From: Sphingobacterium humi
GTDB taxonomy: Bacteria; Bacteroidota; Bacteroidia; Sphingobacteriales; Sphingobacteriaceae
Assembly: GCF_009768885.1 (NCBI RefSeq)
Contig: NZ_WSQA01000011.1
Location: 1 to 64,000 of the forward strand
Direction: 5' to 3'
DNA length: 64,000 nt
Shown here: piece after piece, positions 53,807-62,464 of the stretch
Layout of the letters: every line of letters begins with the position of its first letter
How positions within the stretch are numbered: the first letter of the stretch is position 1
The notes under the pieces: model-generated
What the model saw: the letters and a program-made list of their open reading frames with translations, nothing else
Told to the model about the DNA's origin: nothing
The model's database searches: none
Program-made: the position numbers and the translations under genes

Positions 53807-53892
53807 GTTGCTGTCAGATTTTGTGTCGTACAGCATAGGCTATGAAAACTATGCCGAACTTGCTGTTTTTGCTAGACAAAGGTATTTAAAAA

Positions 53893-53925
53893 GAAAAAAG
53901 GAAGCTTATTGGGCTTCCTTTTTCT
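53893..53925 (-). terminator. Terminator between the two dedA-like genes
   Basis: Eleven-base-pair stem AAAAAGGAAGC/GCTTCCTTTTT with a 7-base loop, overlapping the last codons of the upstream gene; T-rich tail on the minus strand. Confidence 0.75.
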
Positions 53926-54562
53926 TTCCGTATTTTTCTCTGATGACCTCGATAATGGGAGGCAACATCGATAATAAGATGATGGCAAAGATTACAATGG
54001 TGAAATTGTCTTTGATAATAGGCAAACCACCAAAGAAATAGCCTATAAATAAGAAGGAGGTAACCCATAGGATGGCACCGATGACGTTATAGGATGCAAA
54101 TTTACCGTAACTCATGGAACCTACACCCGCTACGAAAGGAGCAAAAGTCCGAATGATCGGTACAAAACGCGCATAAATGATCGTCTTGCCGCCATACTTC
54201 TCATAAAATTTCTCTGTTTTTTCCAAGTATTCCTTTTTCAGGAATTTATACTTTCCACTGAAGGCCTTCGGCCCTAAATATTTACCGATATGGTAGTTTA
54301 CCATGTCGCCAATAATACCAGCCACCATCAATAGAATCCACATCACAAAGATGTTTAAATCGGTTTCTGGCTTCGCAATAATAGCACCAGTAGCAAATAA
54401 TAGGGAGTCGCCCGGTAGAAAAGGGGTAACAACGAGTCCTGTTTCTGCAAAAATAATCAGAAAGAGAATCAGGTAAGTCCAGGTTTGATAGTTATTGACA
54501 ATCTCCACCAGATGGTCATCGATATGGAGAATGAAGTCAATGATCGTATAGAAAAAATCCAA
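53906..54562 (-). CDS. DedA family membrane protein (tandem paralogue)
   Basis: A 218-residue membrane protein like the neighbouring DedA protein: [77 protein letters not shown]. The two proteins agree in most positions, so they arose by duplication. It ends in a charged tail ([11 protein letters not shown]). It starts 12 bases after dnaN. Confidence 0.9.
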   Translation of the reverse strand: MDFFYTIIDFILHIDDHLVEIVNNYQTWTYLILFLIIFAETGLVVTPFLPGDSLLFATGAIIAKPETDLNIFVMWILLMVAGIIGDMVNYHIGKYLGPKAFSGKYKFLKKEYLEKTEKFYEKYGGKTIIYARFVPIIRTFAPFVAGVGSMSYGKFASYNVIGAILWVTSFLFIGYFFGGLPIIKDNFTIVIFAIILLSMLPPIIEVIREKYGKKKEAQ

Positions 54563-54574
54563 GGGCTATCGCGA

Positions 54575-55696
54575 TTAAATATTGTTCAACATCACTGGCA
54601 TCACCAACATCAAGACATCAACATGGTCTTCCTTGATAGCAGGCAATAATAATCCGGCACGATTCGGGGTACTCATCTCTAATACAACTTCCTCGCAGTA
54701 TAGGTTATTCAACATTTCTACCAAGAATTTTGCGTTGAAACCGATTTCCATGTCTTCCCCTTCAAACTGACAGCTTAAACGCTCATGCGCCTCGTTCGAG
54801 AAGTCTAAGTCCTCCGCAGAGATGTGAAGCTCGGATCCAGAGATCTTTAAGCGTACCTGATGGGTGGTTTTATTCGCGAAGATTACGACACGACGTAGGG
54901 TGTTCAAGAATAAAGAACGGTCTACAGTTAGTTTATTCGGGTTTAAACGTGGGATTACCGCCTCGTAGTCTGGATAACGTTCGTCGATAAGACGACAGAT
55001 TAAGCTGATATTGCCAAACTGGAAGAAAGCATTGGTGTTGTTGTATTCGATGGATACCTGTACATCGTCGGATGGAAGAGAAGACTTTAAAAGGGTTAAA
55101 GCTTTCTTCGGTAAAATGATCGATGTTGGTTTATCTGCCCCTACATCGGTACGGCGATAGCGTACTAATTTATGGGCATCGGTAGCCACAAAAGTAATCG
55201 ATTGCTCGGCAAGCTGTACCAAAACACCTGACATGGCCGGGCGTAACTCGTCATTACTTACCGCAAAGATGGTTTTATTGATGGCTTCTAATAGCACGGG
55301 CGCTGCAAGACTTACTGTCGAGATATTATCGACAACAGGAATTTTGGGAAAATCATCCGCATTCTCGCCGCTTAATTTATACTTCCCGTCTCCAGCACTA
55401 ATTTCAACGGCCAAGGTATTCATATCCACCGAAAAAGCAACCGGCTGATCCGGAAGGGTCTTTAAGGTTTCAATTAATATTTTGGATGGCATGGCCACGC
55501 GACCTTCTTCTTTCGCCTCGATCTGCAAACTGGTAACCATACTGGTTTGCAAGTCCGTAGCTGAAATGGTCAACAAATTATCTTTGATTTCAAACAAAAA
55601 ATTCTCTAAGATGGGGAGCACCGTACTGGAACTTGACGCGCCACTTATTGATTGTAATTGTTTTAATAAAATGGAGGTGGATACAATAAATCTCAT
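54575..55696 (-). CDS. dnaN: DNA polymerase III beta subunit (sliding clamp)
   Basis: Ring-shaped clamp that tethers DNA polymerase. The 373 residues begin MRFIVSTSILLKQLQSISGA and contain three clamp repeats; typical positions are PILENFLFEIKDNLLTISAT, FVATDAHKLVRYRRTDVGAD, and the C-terminal LVMPVMLNNI peptide-binding region. It is not next to dnaA here (about 5 kb away), as often in Bacteroidota. Confidence 0.96.
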   Translation of the reverse strand: MRFIVSTSILLKQLQSISGASSSSTVLPILENFLFEIKDNLLTISATDLQTSMVTSLQIEAKEEGRVAMPSKILIETLKTLPDQPVAFSVDMNTLAVEISAGDGKYKLSGENADDFPKIPVVDNISTVSLAAPVLLEAINKTIFAVSNDELRPAMSGVLVQLAEQSITFVATDAHKLVRYRRTDVGADKPTSIILPKKALTLLKSSLPSDDVQVSIEYNNTNAFFQFGNISLICRLIDERYPDYEAVIPRLNPNKLTVDRSLFLNTLRRVVIFANKTTHQVRLKISGSELHISAEDLDFSNEAHERLSCQFEGEDMEIGFNAKFLVEMLNNLYCEEVVLEMSTPNRAGLLLPAIKEDHVDVLMLVMPVMLNNI

Positions 55697-55806
55697 TTCC
55701 CAGGAGTAATAGTTTTTATATGCAATAATACAGAAAAGAATCTAAATATTTAAAAAGCAAATGATACTTCCTGCGTAATATAAGCAAAGCACTGACTGAA
55801 AATTTG

Positions 55807-55814
55807 TAACTTTG
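55807..55814 (+). promoter_or_regulatory. -7 element upstream of holB
   Basis: TAACTTTG fits TAnnTTTG and ends ten bases before the ATG at 55825, predicting a very short leader. No good -33 partner is visible. Confidence 0.45.
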
Positions 55815-55824
55815 TCATCGAAAT

Positions 55825-56967
55825 ATGCAGTTTAATAGGATAATAGGCCATCAGGCACTAAAGCAACAATTGATTTCTACGGTTAAGGAAAATCGGGTAA
55901 GTCATGCACAGCTTTTTTTAGGGCCCGAAGGATCGGGCAGCTTAGCCCTGGCCGTGGCCTATGCACAATATATCAATTGCGAAAACAAACAGGAGCAGGA
56001 CAGTTGTGGAACATGCCCGTCTTGTTTAAAATATGAAAAGCTGATTCATCCGGATTTGCACTTTTCTTATCCTTTTTTTGCTAAAAAAGCGGAAGAAACA
56101 GCAAGTACCTATATGGAAGAATGGCGGAAGGCTTTTCTGGAAAACCCCTATTTGAGCCTTACCCATTGGCGTAGCCAGTTGGAAGCTGAAAATAAGCAGG
56201 CCAATATCAATATTGCCGAAGCACATGATATCATTAAAAAACTAAGTCTGAAAGCTTTTGAAGCAGAATATAAGGTTTTGATCATGTGGCTTCCGGAATA
56301 CCTCGATACCCAAGGAAATGCCCTCCTCAAGCTGATTGAAGAGCCACCCGCAAAAACCCTGTTCTTACTCGTGGCCGAAAATCAGGATAAAATCTTGAAT
56401 ACGATAATCTCCAGAACCCAACTCGTGAAAGTGAATAAACTGAACCACGAGGAGCTCAGTTCTTATTTAATTCAGGAAAAAAACATCGACCCAACGCGTG
56501 CGCATGAAATCGCTTTTATTGCCGATGGCAATATTCAGGAGGCTATCGATCAATTGGCCGAAGACTCCAACGCGAATTTCGATATGCTGATCCGTTGGTT
56601 CCGCTTTATTGTTACGGATTCCGGATTAAACATCATTCAGCTATGCGAGGAAGAGCTCAGTAAACTTGGTCGCGAGAATCAGAAAATCTTCTTAATCTAC
56701 AGCATAAATATGCTTAGACAGATTGTTCTGGCTCAAAATGGACTATCGGCTATGCTCTTTTTAAAGGGCCAAGAATTGGAGTTTGTACAGAAATTCAGCG
56801 AGATTACACAGCCTGAGCAGCTGACAGTTGCAATAGATCTGCTGGAAAAAACACATTATTCTGTCGAAAGAAACGCAAATCCTAAAATATTATTTTTAGA
56901 TTTATCTTTGCAGTTAGTTTTACTATTTAAATACAATACGTTTCCTCAGGGAACTCAATATATATAA
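55825..56967 (+). CDS. holB: DNA polymerase III delta' subunit (clamp-loader)
   Basis: Clamp-loader subunit, 380 residues. The N-terminal part is AAA+-like: FNRIIGHQALKQQLISTVKE and the P-loop-like LGPEGSGSLALAVAYAQ without the usual Lys, as expected for an inactive ATPase. Four Cys (CENKQEQDSCGTCPSC) form the zinc site. LLKLIEEPPAKTLFLLVAEN and RTQLVKVNKL follow. The C-terminal third is the oligomerisation helix bundle. The next gene ricT starts 12 bases on. Confidence 0.9.
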   Translation: MQFNRIIGHQALKQQLISTVKENRVSHAQLFLGPEGSGSLALAVAYAQYINCENKQEQDSCGTCPSCLKYEKLIHPDLHFSYPFFAKKAEETASTYMEEWRKAFLENPYLSLTHWRSQLEAENKQANINIAEAHDIIKKLSLKAFEAEYKVLIMWLPEYLDTQGNALLKLIEEPPAKTLFLLVAENQDKILNTIISRTQLVKVNKLNHEELSSYLIQEKNIDPTRAHEIAFIADGNIQEAIDQLAEDSNANFDMLIRWFRFIVTDSGLNIIQLCEEELSKLGRENQKIFLIYSINMLRQIVLAQNGLSAMLFLKGQELEFVQKFSEITQPEQLTVAIDLLEKTHYSVERNANPKILFLDLSLQLVLLFKYNTFPQGTQYI

Positions 56968-56978
56968 AGGAAGAAAAT

Positions 56979-58361
56979 ATGGGATGTGGCAGTTGCTCAT
57001 CCGGGGGTGGTTGCGGAAGCAAAACACTCGGTACTGTACCTGCCGGTTGTAATAACAACGGCACGTGCATGACCAGCGGATGTAATAAATTAGATATATA
57101 CGATTGGTTGGTCGACATGGACTTACCATCAAATTATAAACCGTTTGATATTGTAGAAGTAAGATTTAAAGGATCACGAAAAGACTTTTTCATCAATACC
57201 GACAATATTTACTTAGAAATGGGCGAAATGGTGGCCGTAGAACCGAATACAGGGGGATACGATATTGGTCACGTTTCATTAACAGGCGAATTAGTGCGCC
57301 TGCAACTCAAGAAAAACAATGTCAAACCGGAGGATGTACTCAAGAAAATCTATCGGAAAGTCAACGAAAATGATATTGCTAAATATCAGATGGCGAAAGA
57401 TCTGGAATGGGAAACCATGCATAGAGCGCGGAATCTAGCGCTGGAGCTGGGGCTTTCCATGAAGATTTCCGACGTAGACTATCAAGGCGATAAAACCAAA
57501 GCGACCTTCTACTACACGGCCGAAGGCCGGGTCGATTTCCGGGAACTGATCAAAAGAATGGCCGAAGCCTTCCGAATCCGCATTGAAATGCGTCAAATTG
57601 GAATGCGTCAGGAAGCCAGTCGATTAGGCGGAATCGGTAGTTGTGGTCGTGAGCTTTGCTGCTCGACATGGCTTACAGACTTTAAAACCGTCTCTACATC
57701 AGCGGCACGCTATCAGAACCTTTCTTTAAATACATTAAAGCTGGCCGGACAATGCGGGAAGCTGAAGTGCTGTTTAAATTATGAGCTGGATAGCTATATG
57801 GATGCCCTGAAAGATATTCCTTCCAACATTGATCGCATTGAAACCGAAGCTGGAATGGCCTATTTACAGAAGACGGATATCTTTAAGAAAACCATGTGGT
57901 TCACTTATCCGCATGCGGAAAGTTGGATTCCTTTAACGGTAGATAAGGTAAAAGAGTTTGCGGCCATGAACAGCGAGGGTAAAAAACCTGCTGATCTAGG
58001 TGTACATCTGGAGGAAGAGGACGATAAAACTACCCTGCCTGACTATGAAAACGTAGTAGGACAGGATAGCTTAACCCGTTTGGACGACCGCAATAGAAAG
58101 AAAAAGAAAAAGCGCAAAAAGAGCCCGAATAGCTCTTCAACAGGGAATAGATCCGAGAATCAGAAGCCTAGTCAGGAAGCGAATACCGCTGCAAAACCGG
58201 AAGGAAGAAGACAAGCAAGACCTGCAAACCAGCCGAAAGAAGGCCAACAGCCTAAAGCGGCGGAAGGAACAGATCCGAATGCTGCAGCGCGTCCGAAACG
58301 CCGTCCGAACAATAAGAACAGACGTCCGAAAAGACCTCAAGACGGAGGATCGGAAAGCTAA
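56979..58361 (+). CDS. ricT: RicT/PSP1-like regulatory iron-sulfur subunit
   Basis: A 460-residue PSP1-domain protein. RicT joins RicA and RicF in a complex that controls RNase Y in Firmicutes; its role in Bacteroidota is not shown. A cysteine-rich N-terminus (CGSCSSGGGCGS and nearby Cys) precedes the PSP1 core, with ASRLGGIGSCGRELCCSTWL and GQCGKLKCCLNYELDSYMDA supplying more Cys. The last 100 residues are a Lys/Arg/Pro/Gln-rich, low-complexity tail (KKKKKRKKSPNSSS onward) that might bind RNA. It follows holB and precedes gldH by 10 bases. Confidence 0.85.
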   Translation: MGCGSCSSGGGCGSKTLGTVPAGCNNNGTCMTSGCNKLDIYDWLVDMDLPSNYKPFDIVEVRFKGSRKDFFINTDNIYLEMGEMVAVEPNTGGYDIGHVSLTGELVRLQLKKNNVKPEDVLKKIYRKVNENDIAKYQMAKDLEWETMHRARNLALELGLSMKISDVDYQGDKTKATFYYTAEGRVDFRELIKRMAEAFRIRIEMRQIGMRQEASRLGGIGSCGRELCCSTWLTDFKTVSTSAARYQNLSLNTLKLAGQCGKLKCCLNYELDSYMDALKDIPSNIDRIETEAGMAYLQKTDIFKKTMWFTYPHAESWIPLTVDKVKEFAAMNSEGKKPADLGVHLEEEDDKTTLPDYENVVGQDSLTRLDDRNRKKKKKRKKSPNSSSTGNRSENQKPSQEANTAAKPEGRRQARPANQPKEGQQPKAAEGTDPNAAARPKRRPNNKNRRPKRPQDGGSES

Positions 58362-58371
58362 GCATACTGCT

Positions 58372-58833
58372 ATGATGAAGATAATCACTCCTTTTATCTT
58401 GGTTGTCCTGCTGCTGAGTGCTTGCCAGCAAGGACACTTTTATGAGGTGAATAAAGAAATTAAAGGCCAGCTTTGGGATTACGATTCCCAACCGGCTTTT
58501 GATGTTACGATTACCGATAAAGGAGCCAAGTATGATGTCTATGTCAATCTTCGGCATACCGCTTATTATCCTTATAGCAACTTATTCTTCCTACTCCATG
58601 AAAAGGGGAAAGGACTAAAAGATACTGCCTATCGCCATGAGTTTCACTTGGCGGAATTAGATGGCCGCTGGACAGGTGAGTCGGCCGGTAATCTTTATGA
58701 GCAATCTGTATTAGTGAAAGAAAACTTCAGCTTTCCGGATACCGGCAAATATGTATTCAGTGTGGAGCAGAATATGCGCGAAACCCCCTTACCCGGTATT
58801 AATGATGTAGGCTTGAAGCTGATAAAAAAATAA
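58372..58833 (+). CDS. gldH: Gliding motility lipoprotein GldH
   Basis: A 153-residue lipoprotein: MMKIITPFILVVLLLSAC with Cys18 lipid site, then EVNKEIKGQLWDYDSQPAFD and HTAYYPYSNLFFLL, usual in GldH. GldH is needed for gliding in Flavobacteria but is also present in non-gliding Bacteroidota such as this group may be. The start at 58372 follows the end of ricT; the frame is open upstream inside ricT. lpxK starts three bases after it. Confidence 0.88.
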   Translation: MMKIITPFILVVLLLSACQQGHFYEVNKEIKGQLWDYDSQPAFDVTITDKGAKYDVYVNLRHTAYYPYSNLFFLLHEKGKGLKDTAYRHEFHLAELDGRWTGESAGNLYEQSVLVKENFSFPDTGKYVFSVEQNMRETPLPGINDVGLKLIKK

Positions 58834-58836
58834 GGT

Positions 58837-59859
58837 ATGGCTATTGTTCGATGGTTATTACTCCCTTTTACCATCCTCTACAGCCTGATTATCTGGCTTA
58901 GGAACAAGCTTTATGACCTTGGCATCTTCTCCTCCCAACAATTTAAGGTAAATTCCATCGTGATTGGCAACCTCGCTATTGGGGGAGCTGGCAAATCGCC
59001 ATTGGTGCAATACCTGATCCAGCATTTTAAAGGACAGTATAAGCTCGCGACGCTTAGCCGAGGATACGGCCGTAAAACCAAAGGTTTCCGATTAGTAAAC
59101 CTATCAGATACCGCCACAGAGGTAGGAGATGAGCCCCTGCAATTCAAAAAGAATTATCCAGACATCACGGTGGCCGTGGATGAAAATAGGGCAGAAGGCA
59201 TTCAGATGTTGCAGAAAGAGCATCAGCTTATTCTATTAGACGATGCTTTCCAACATCGAAAGATTACCCCAACCTGTGCGATTCTCTTGTTTGATTATCC
59301 TTCGCTTTTGAGCCCTATTCTATTGCTTCCTACGGGAAACTTTAGAGACACCTTCGATCAAACCAAGCGGGCAGATATTATCCTGATTACAAAATGTCCG
59401 GATCATATCCCAGCTGCTGATCGGGAAACCATTATTAAAAAGCTAAGAAAACAACAGCCTTCCGCAGGTATCTATTTTTCCTCCATCCAATATTTAGGTC
59501 CAATAGCCATACAAGGTCTTCAGGAAGCACCTCAGCTACGTAACTTTCATATTCTATTGCTTACCGGTATTGCCAATCCAAAGCCTTTATATGCCTTCTT
59601 AAGCAGTGAGAAACTAAACTATCAGAAACTGACCTTTCCAGATCATCATAACTTCTCGCAGCAAGATTACCAAAAGATAGCAGCAGCCTATGCTGCCATT
59701 CCCGCCGCCAACAAACTCATCCTTTGTACGGAAAAGGATGCCCAACGCTTGGACCTAAGCCAACTTTCCGGAATCCCGATAGCCTATATTCCTATTGCTT
59801 CAAAGATTGAAAATGAAGCTGCCTTCTTGGAAAATATCCAACGCTTTTTACCCTATTAA
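58837..59859 (+). CDS. lpxK: Tetraacyldisaccharide 4'-kinase
   Basis: Phosphorylates lipid A precursor at the inner membrane. In 340 residues: an N-terminal membrane helix (about 6-20), the P-loop VIGNLAIGGAGKSPLVQYLI, KLATLSRGYGRKTKGFRLV, LLDDAFQHRKITP with DD, and PTGNFRDTFDQTKRADIILI. C-terminal KLTFPDHHNFSQQDYQKI and LCTEKDAQRL are typical. A complete lipid A pathway is implied. Confidence 0.95.
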   Translation: MAIVRWLLLPFTILYSLIIWLRNKLYDLGIFSSQQFKVNSIVIGNLAIGGAGKSPLVQYLIQHFKGQYKLATLSRGYGRKTKGFRLVNLSDTATEVGDEPLQFKKNYPDITVAVDENRAEGIQMLQKEHQLILLDDAFQHRKITPTCAILLFDYPSLLSPILLLPTGNFRDTFDQTKRADIILITKCPDHIPAADRETIIKKLRKQQPSAGIYFSSIQYLGPIAIQGLQEAPQLRNFHILLLTGIANPKPLYAFLSSEKLNYQKLTFPDHHNFSQQDYQKIAAAYAAIPAANKLILCTEKDAQRLDLSQLSGIPIAYIPIASKIENEAAFLENIQRFLPY

Positions 59860-60116
59860 TTCAGCATAGACTCCGCTTAGGTATTAATCCTGCAAAATCA
59901 AGTATTTTGCTCGTAATATACTTCCTTAACCTATCCCACTCTATCATTAAGGCTGTTTTAGGGTAATAATTATCTTTTATAGCAAGATATATACCTGTTA
60001 AGAAATGTTAAAAAGTAACAAACCTGATACAAAAAAATACTAAAGCCATGCAAATCGCTGTTATTAATGTACAGAAACGGAGTAAATAATAAATGTTAAA
60101 CTAAAATCATTACATC

Positions 60117-60491
60117 ATGAAAAAGTTATTTTTAGCAGTATCCGCAGTATTATTTTCATTAACATTAACCTTTGCACAAGAGGTAAATCCTGAAGAAAAA
60201 GCAAAACAGACCATTACAGAATGGACATCGCAAATGAACCTAACACAAGAGCAGCAAACACAACTTTATGATCTTGTATTAGCCCATAAAAAAGCAAAAC
60301 TTGCTATTAAAGCAGATACAGCACAAACCGATGAAGCGAAAAAAGCAGAACAGATTGCCGCATTAAGCGCAGAGTTAGATAGCAAGGTAGATGCCCTGTT
60401 AACAGAAGAACAAAAACCACTATACGCTAAGATTGTGGAAGAACGTGCAAGTAAAAAACAAGCACCTGCCGTAACCCCACAAGTACAGTAA
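60117..60491 (+). CDS. Small exported helical protein (Spy/CpxP-like layout)
   Basis: A 124-residue protein with a signal peptide (MKKLFLAVSAVLFSLTLTFA) and a helical mature part. The segments TSQMNLTQEQQTQLYDLVLA and VDALLTEEQKPLYAKIVEER carry LTxEQ-type motifs like Spy/CpxP periplasmic chaperones, but I do not claim homology. It stands alone between lpxK and dnaA; the 257 bases before it hold no clear gene or promoter. Confidence 0.65.
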   Translation: MKKLFLAVSAVLFSLTLTFAQEVNPEEKAKQTITEWTSQMNLTQEQQTQLYDLVLAHKKAKLAIKADTAQTDEAKKAEQIAALSAELDSKVDALLTEEQKPLYAKIVEERASKKQAPAVTPQVQ

Positions 60492-60520
60492 TCTAGCAAT
60501 ATTCATGTTTCATAAATTAG

Positions 60521-60556
60521 AAGCGGTACTTCCCAAATGGGAAGTACCGCTTTCCT
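60521..60556 (+). terminator. Terminator after the Spy-like gene
   Basis: Perfect 14-bp stem (AAGCGGTACTTCCC/GGGAAGTACCGCTT) with a 4-base loop and a TTTCCTTTT tail. Confidence 0.85.
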
Positions 60557-60628
60557 TTTGCATTATATTTCTAAATAGCCCTTGCAGTCATCCCTACAAA
60601 ACGATGCGCTAAGCCATAGGCCAATAAG

Positions 60629-60656
60629 AAAGGGCATCTTGTTCAGATGCCCTTTT
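60629..60656 (-). terminator. Terminator after dnaA
   Basis: Stem AAGGGCATCT/AGATGCCCTT with a 5-base loop; on the minus strand TTTCTTATT follows. It lies 28 bases after the dnaA stop. Confidence 0.75.
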
Positions 60657-60683
60657 CAAAAAATCTTTAGCTTTACTATATGT

Positions 60684-62111
60684 TTAAGAAGCTTTTAGCT
60701 TCTTTTGAATATCCTGCACATAAGTTTTGAATTTCTTATCTGTTTCAATCAGATCTTCCACCGTTTGGCAAGCATAGATCACCGTCGAGTGATCTCTTCC
60801 TCCAAAGAAATTTCCAATGGATTTAAGCGACGATTTCGTATGATTCTTAGCTAAATACATAGAGATCTGTCTCGCTTGTACGATTTCACGTTTGCGCACT
60901 TTCGATTTCACCATTTCTACAGGCACCTCGAAATACTCACAAACTAATTTTTGGATATACTCCATCGAGATTTCTTTGTGGGTATTCTTCACAAAGTTTT
61001 TCAACATGGACTTCGCAAGGTTCAAATCTATTTCGCGTTTGTTTAATGTGGATTGGGCCAGTAAGGATACCATGGCACCTTCTAATTCGCGAACTGAATT
61101 ATCGATTTGATTTGCTACATACTCTACCACGTTTTCTGGTAGTTCGATACCGTCAGAATACATCTTCTTCTTCAGGATGGCCATTCTGGTTTCTAGATCA
61201 GGAACCTGAATATCGGCCGATAAGCCCCATTTAAAGCGGCTTAATAAGCGCTCCTCTAAGCCTGATAGGTCTTTAGGCGCTTTATCCGAAGTAAGGATAA
61301 TCTGTTTTCCCGTTTGATGCAAGTGGTTAAAGATATGGAAGAAGATATCTTGTGTTTTCTCTTTCCCAGCAAAATTGTGCACATCATCCATAATGATCAC
61401 GTCCATCGCCTGATAGAAGTTCACGAAGTCGTTGATCGTGTTGTTCTTCAGGGAGTCTACAAATTGCTGGCAAAACTTCTCACAAGACACGTAGATCACC
61501 AGTTTGTCTGGCAGATTACGTTTAATCTCGTTTCCAATGGCTTGCGCAAGGTGGGTCTTCCCTAATCCTACATCGCCATAAACCATCAAGGGGTTAAAGG
61601 ATGTTCCGCCTGGTTTGTTTGCTACCGCATAGCCGGCTGACCGCGCTAACCGATTACATTCGCCTTCGATAAAGTTATCAAAGGTGTAATTCTGGTTTAA
61701 CTGCGGATCTACTTGCAACTTTTTCAAGCCAGGAATCACAAACGGATTCTTGATGTTCTTATTAAGCGCTACAGGAACTGGAATAGACTGTCTCTTGCCT
61801 TCTGCACCATTACCATTTGAAGGAATGTTCGTTGTGTAAGGAGTGTTCGCAGATGATTTCTCTACAACAATATTGTACTCCAATCGACCTTGCTCTCCTA
61901 AAAACTTTTTAACTGTTTTCCTGAGAATACCTACGTAATGTTCTTCTAGCCACTCATAGAAAAACAAACTCGGTACTTGAATAGTTAAAACGTTTCCTTC
62001 AAGACGTACAGCTTTAACGGGTTCGAACCATGTTTTAAAACTTTGCGTCGGGATGTTATCTTTTATGACCGCAAGACAACTTTCCCAAACACTTGTACAC
62101 GTTTTTTCCAT
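60684..62111 (-). CDS. dnaA: Chromosomal replication initiator DnaA
   Basis: AAA+ initiator that opens the origin. The 475 residues start MEKTCTSVWESCLAVIKDNI (domain I), a variable linker (about 95-150), the AAA+ domain with Walker A YGDVGLGKTHLAQAIGNEIK, Walker B VIIMDDVHNFAGKEKTQD, and domain IV with the DnaA-box recognition GGRDHSTVIYACQTVEDLIE. I used the ATG at 62111; an upstream in-frame ATG would add 30 unrelated residues. The AT-rich gap before it is a candidate origin. Confidence 0.97.
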   Translation of the reverse strand: MEKTCTSVWESCLAVIKDNIPTQSFKTWFEPVKAVRLEGNVLTIQVPSLFFYEWLEEHYVGILRKTVKKFLGEQGRLEYNIVVEKSSANTPYTTNIPSNGNGAEGKRQSIPVPVALNKNIKNPFVIPGLKKLQVDPQLNQNYTFDNFIEGECNRLARSAGYAVANKPGGTSFNPLMVYGDVGLGKTHLAQAIGNEIKRNLPDKLVIYVSCEKFCQQFVDSLKNNTINDFVNFYQAMDVIIMDDVHNFAGKEKTQDIFFHIFNHLHQTGKQIILTSDKAPKDLSGLEERLLSRFKWGLSADIQVPDLETRMAILKKKMYSDGIELPENVVEYVANQIDNSVRELEGAMVSLLAQSTLNKREIDLNLAKSMLKNFVKNTHKEISMEYIQKLVCEYFEVPVEMVKSKVRKREIVQARQISMYLAKNHTKSSLKSIGNFFGGRDHSTVIYACQTVEDLIETDKKFKTYVQDIQKKLKAS

Positions 62112-62464
62112 TCTATATTTGTTAATAACTTGATAACCAATAATTGACAAAAATCCTGTTAATAACTTTTGCCTACAACGAATATGACAATTTTTTTCCA
62201 CCTAAAAAATTAAAAAAGTAAAAAAATGTTAATTACCTGTTTTACAGTATTTTATTAAGATTTTTACCGTTATTTAAGCTTTAAAAATAAAGTCAAATTT
62301 AGTTTTCAACACATTGAAATTACCCGTATTCAAAATCAATTTTTTAAAGGAAAAATTAAGTTTAGGATTTAGACTGTGGAAAACTTTTAATAAAAAAAAG
62401 AAGCCTTTTGGCTTCTCTCTAATATTGTTTCAAAGATTCTGTAAAACCTTATAAATGATAGCAA
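62112..62464. other. Candidate oriC region between dnaA and dxs
   Basis: An AT-rich 353-base gap. It contains one TTTTCCACA (complement at 62375-62383), one TTTTCCACC at 62194-62202, TTTTCAACA near 62303, and two TTATTAACA sites (minus strand) in a 12-base direct repeat TGTTAATAACTT at 62120-62131 and 62157-62168, all near the DnaA-box consensus. Runs of T and A form a possible unwinding region. Clustering is moderate. Confidence 0.4.
62390..62416 (-). terminator. Terminator after dxs
   Basis: Stem AGAAGCC/GGCTTCT with a TTTT loop; on the minus strand eight T residues follow. It lies just after the dxs stop. Confidence 0.8.

Noticed and set aside
55940..55975. Loss-of-function in HolB because the P-loop Lys is missing
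   Set aside because: Delta' subunits naturally lack ATPase activity, so the altered loop is expected.
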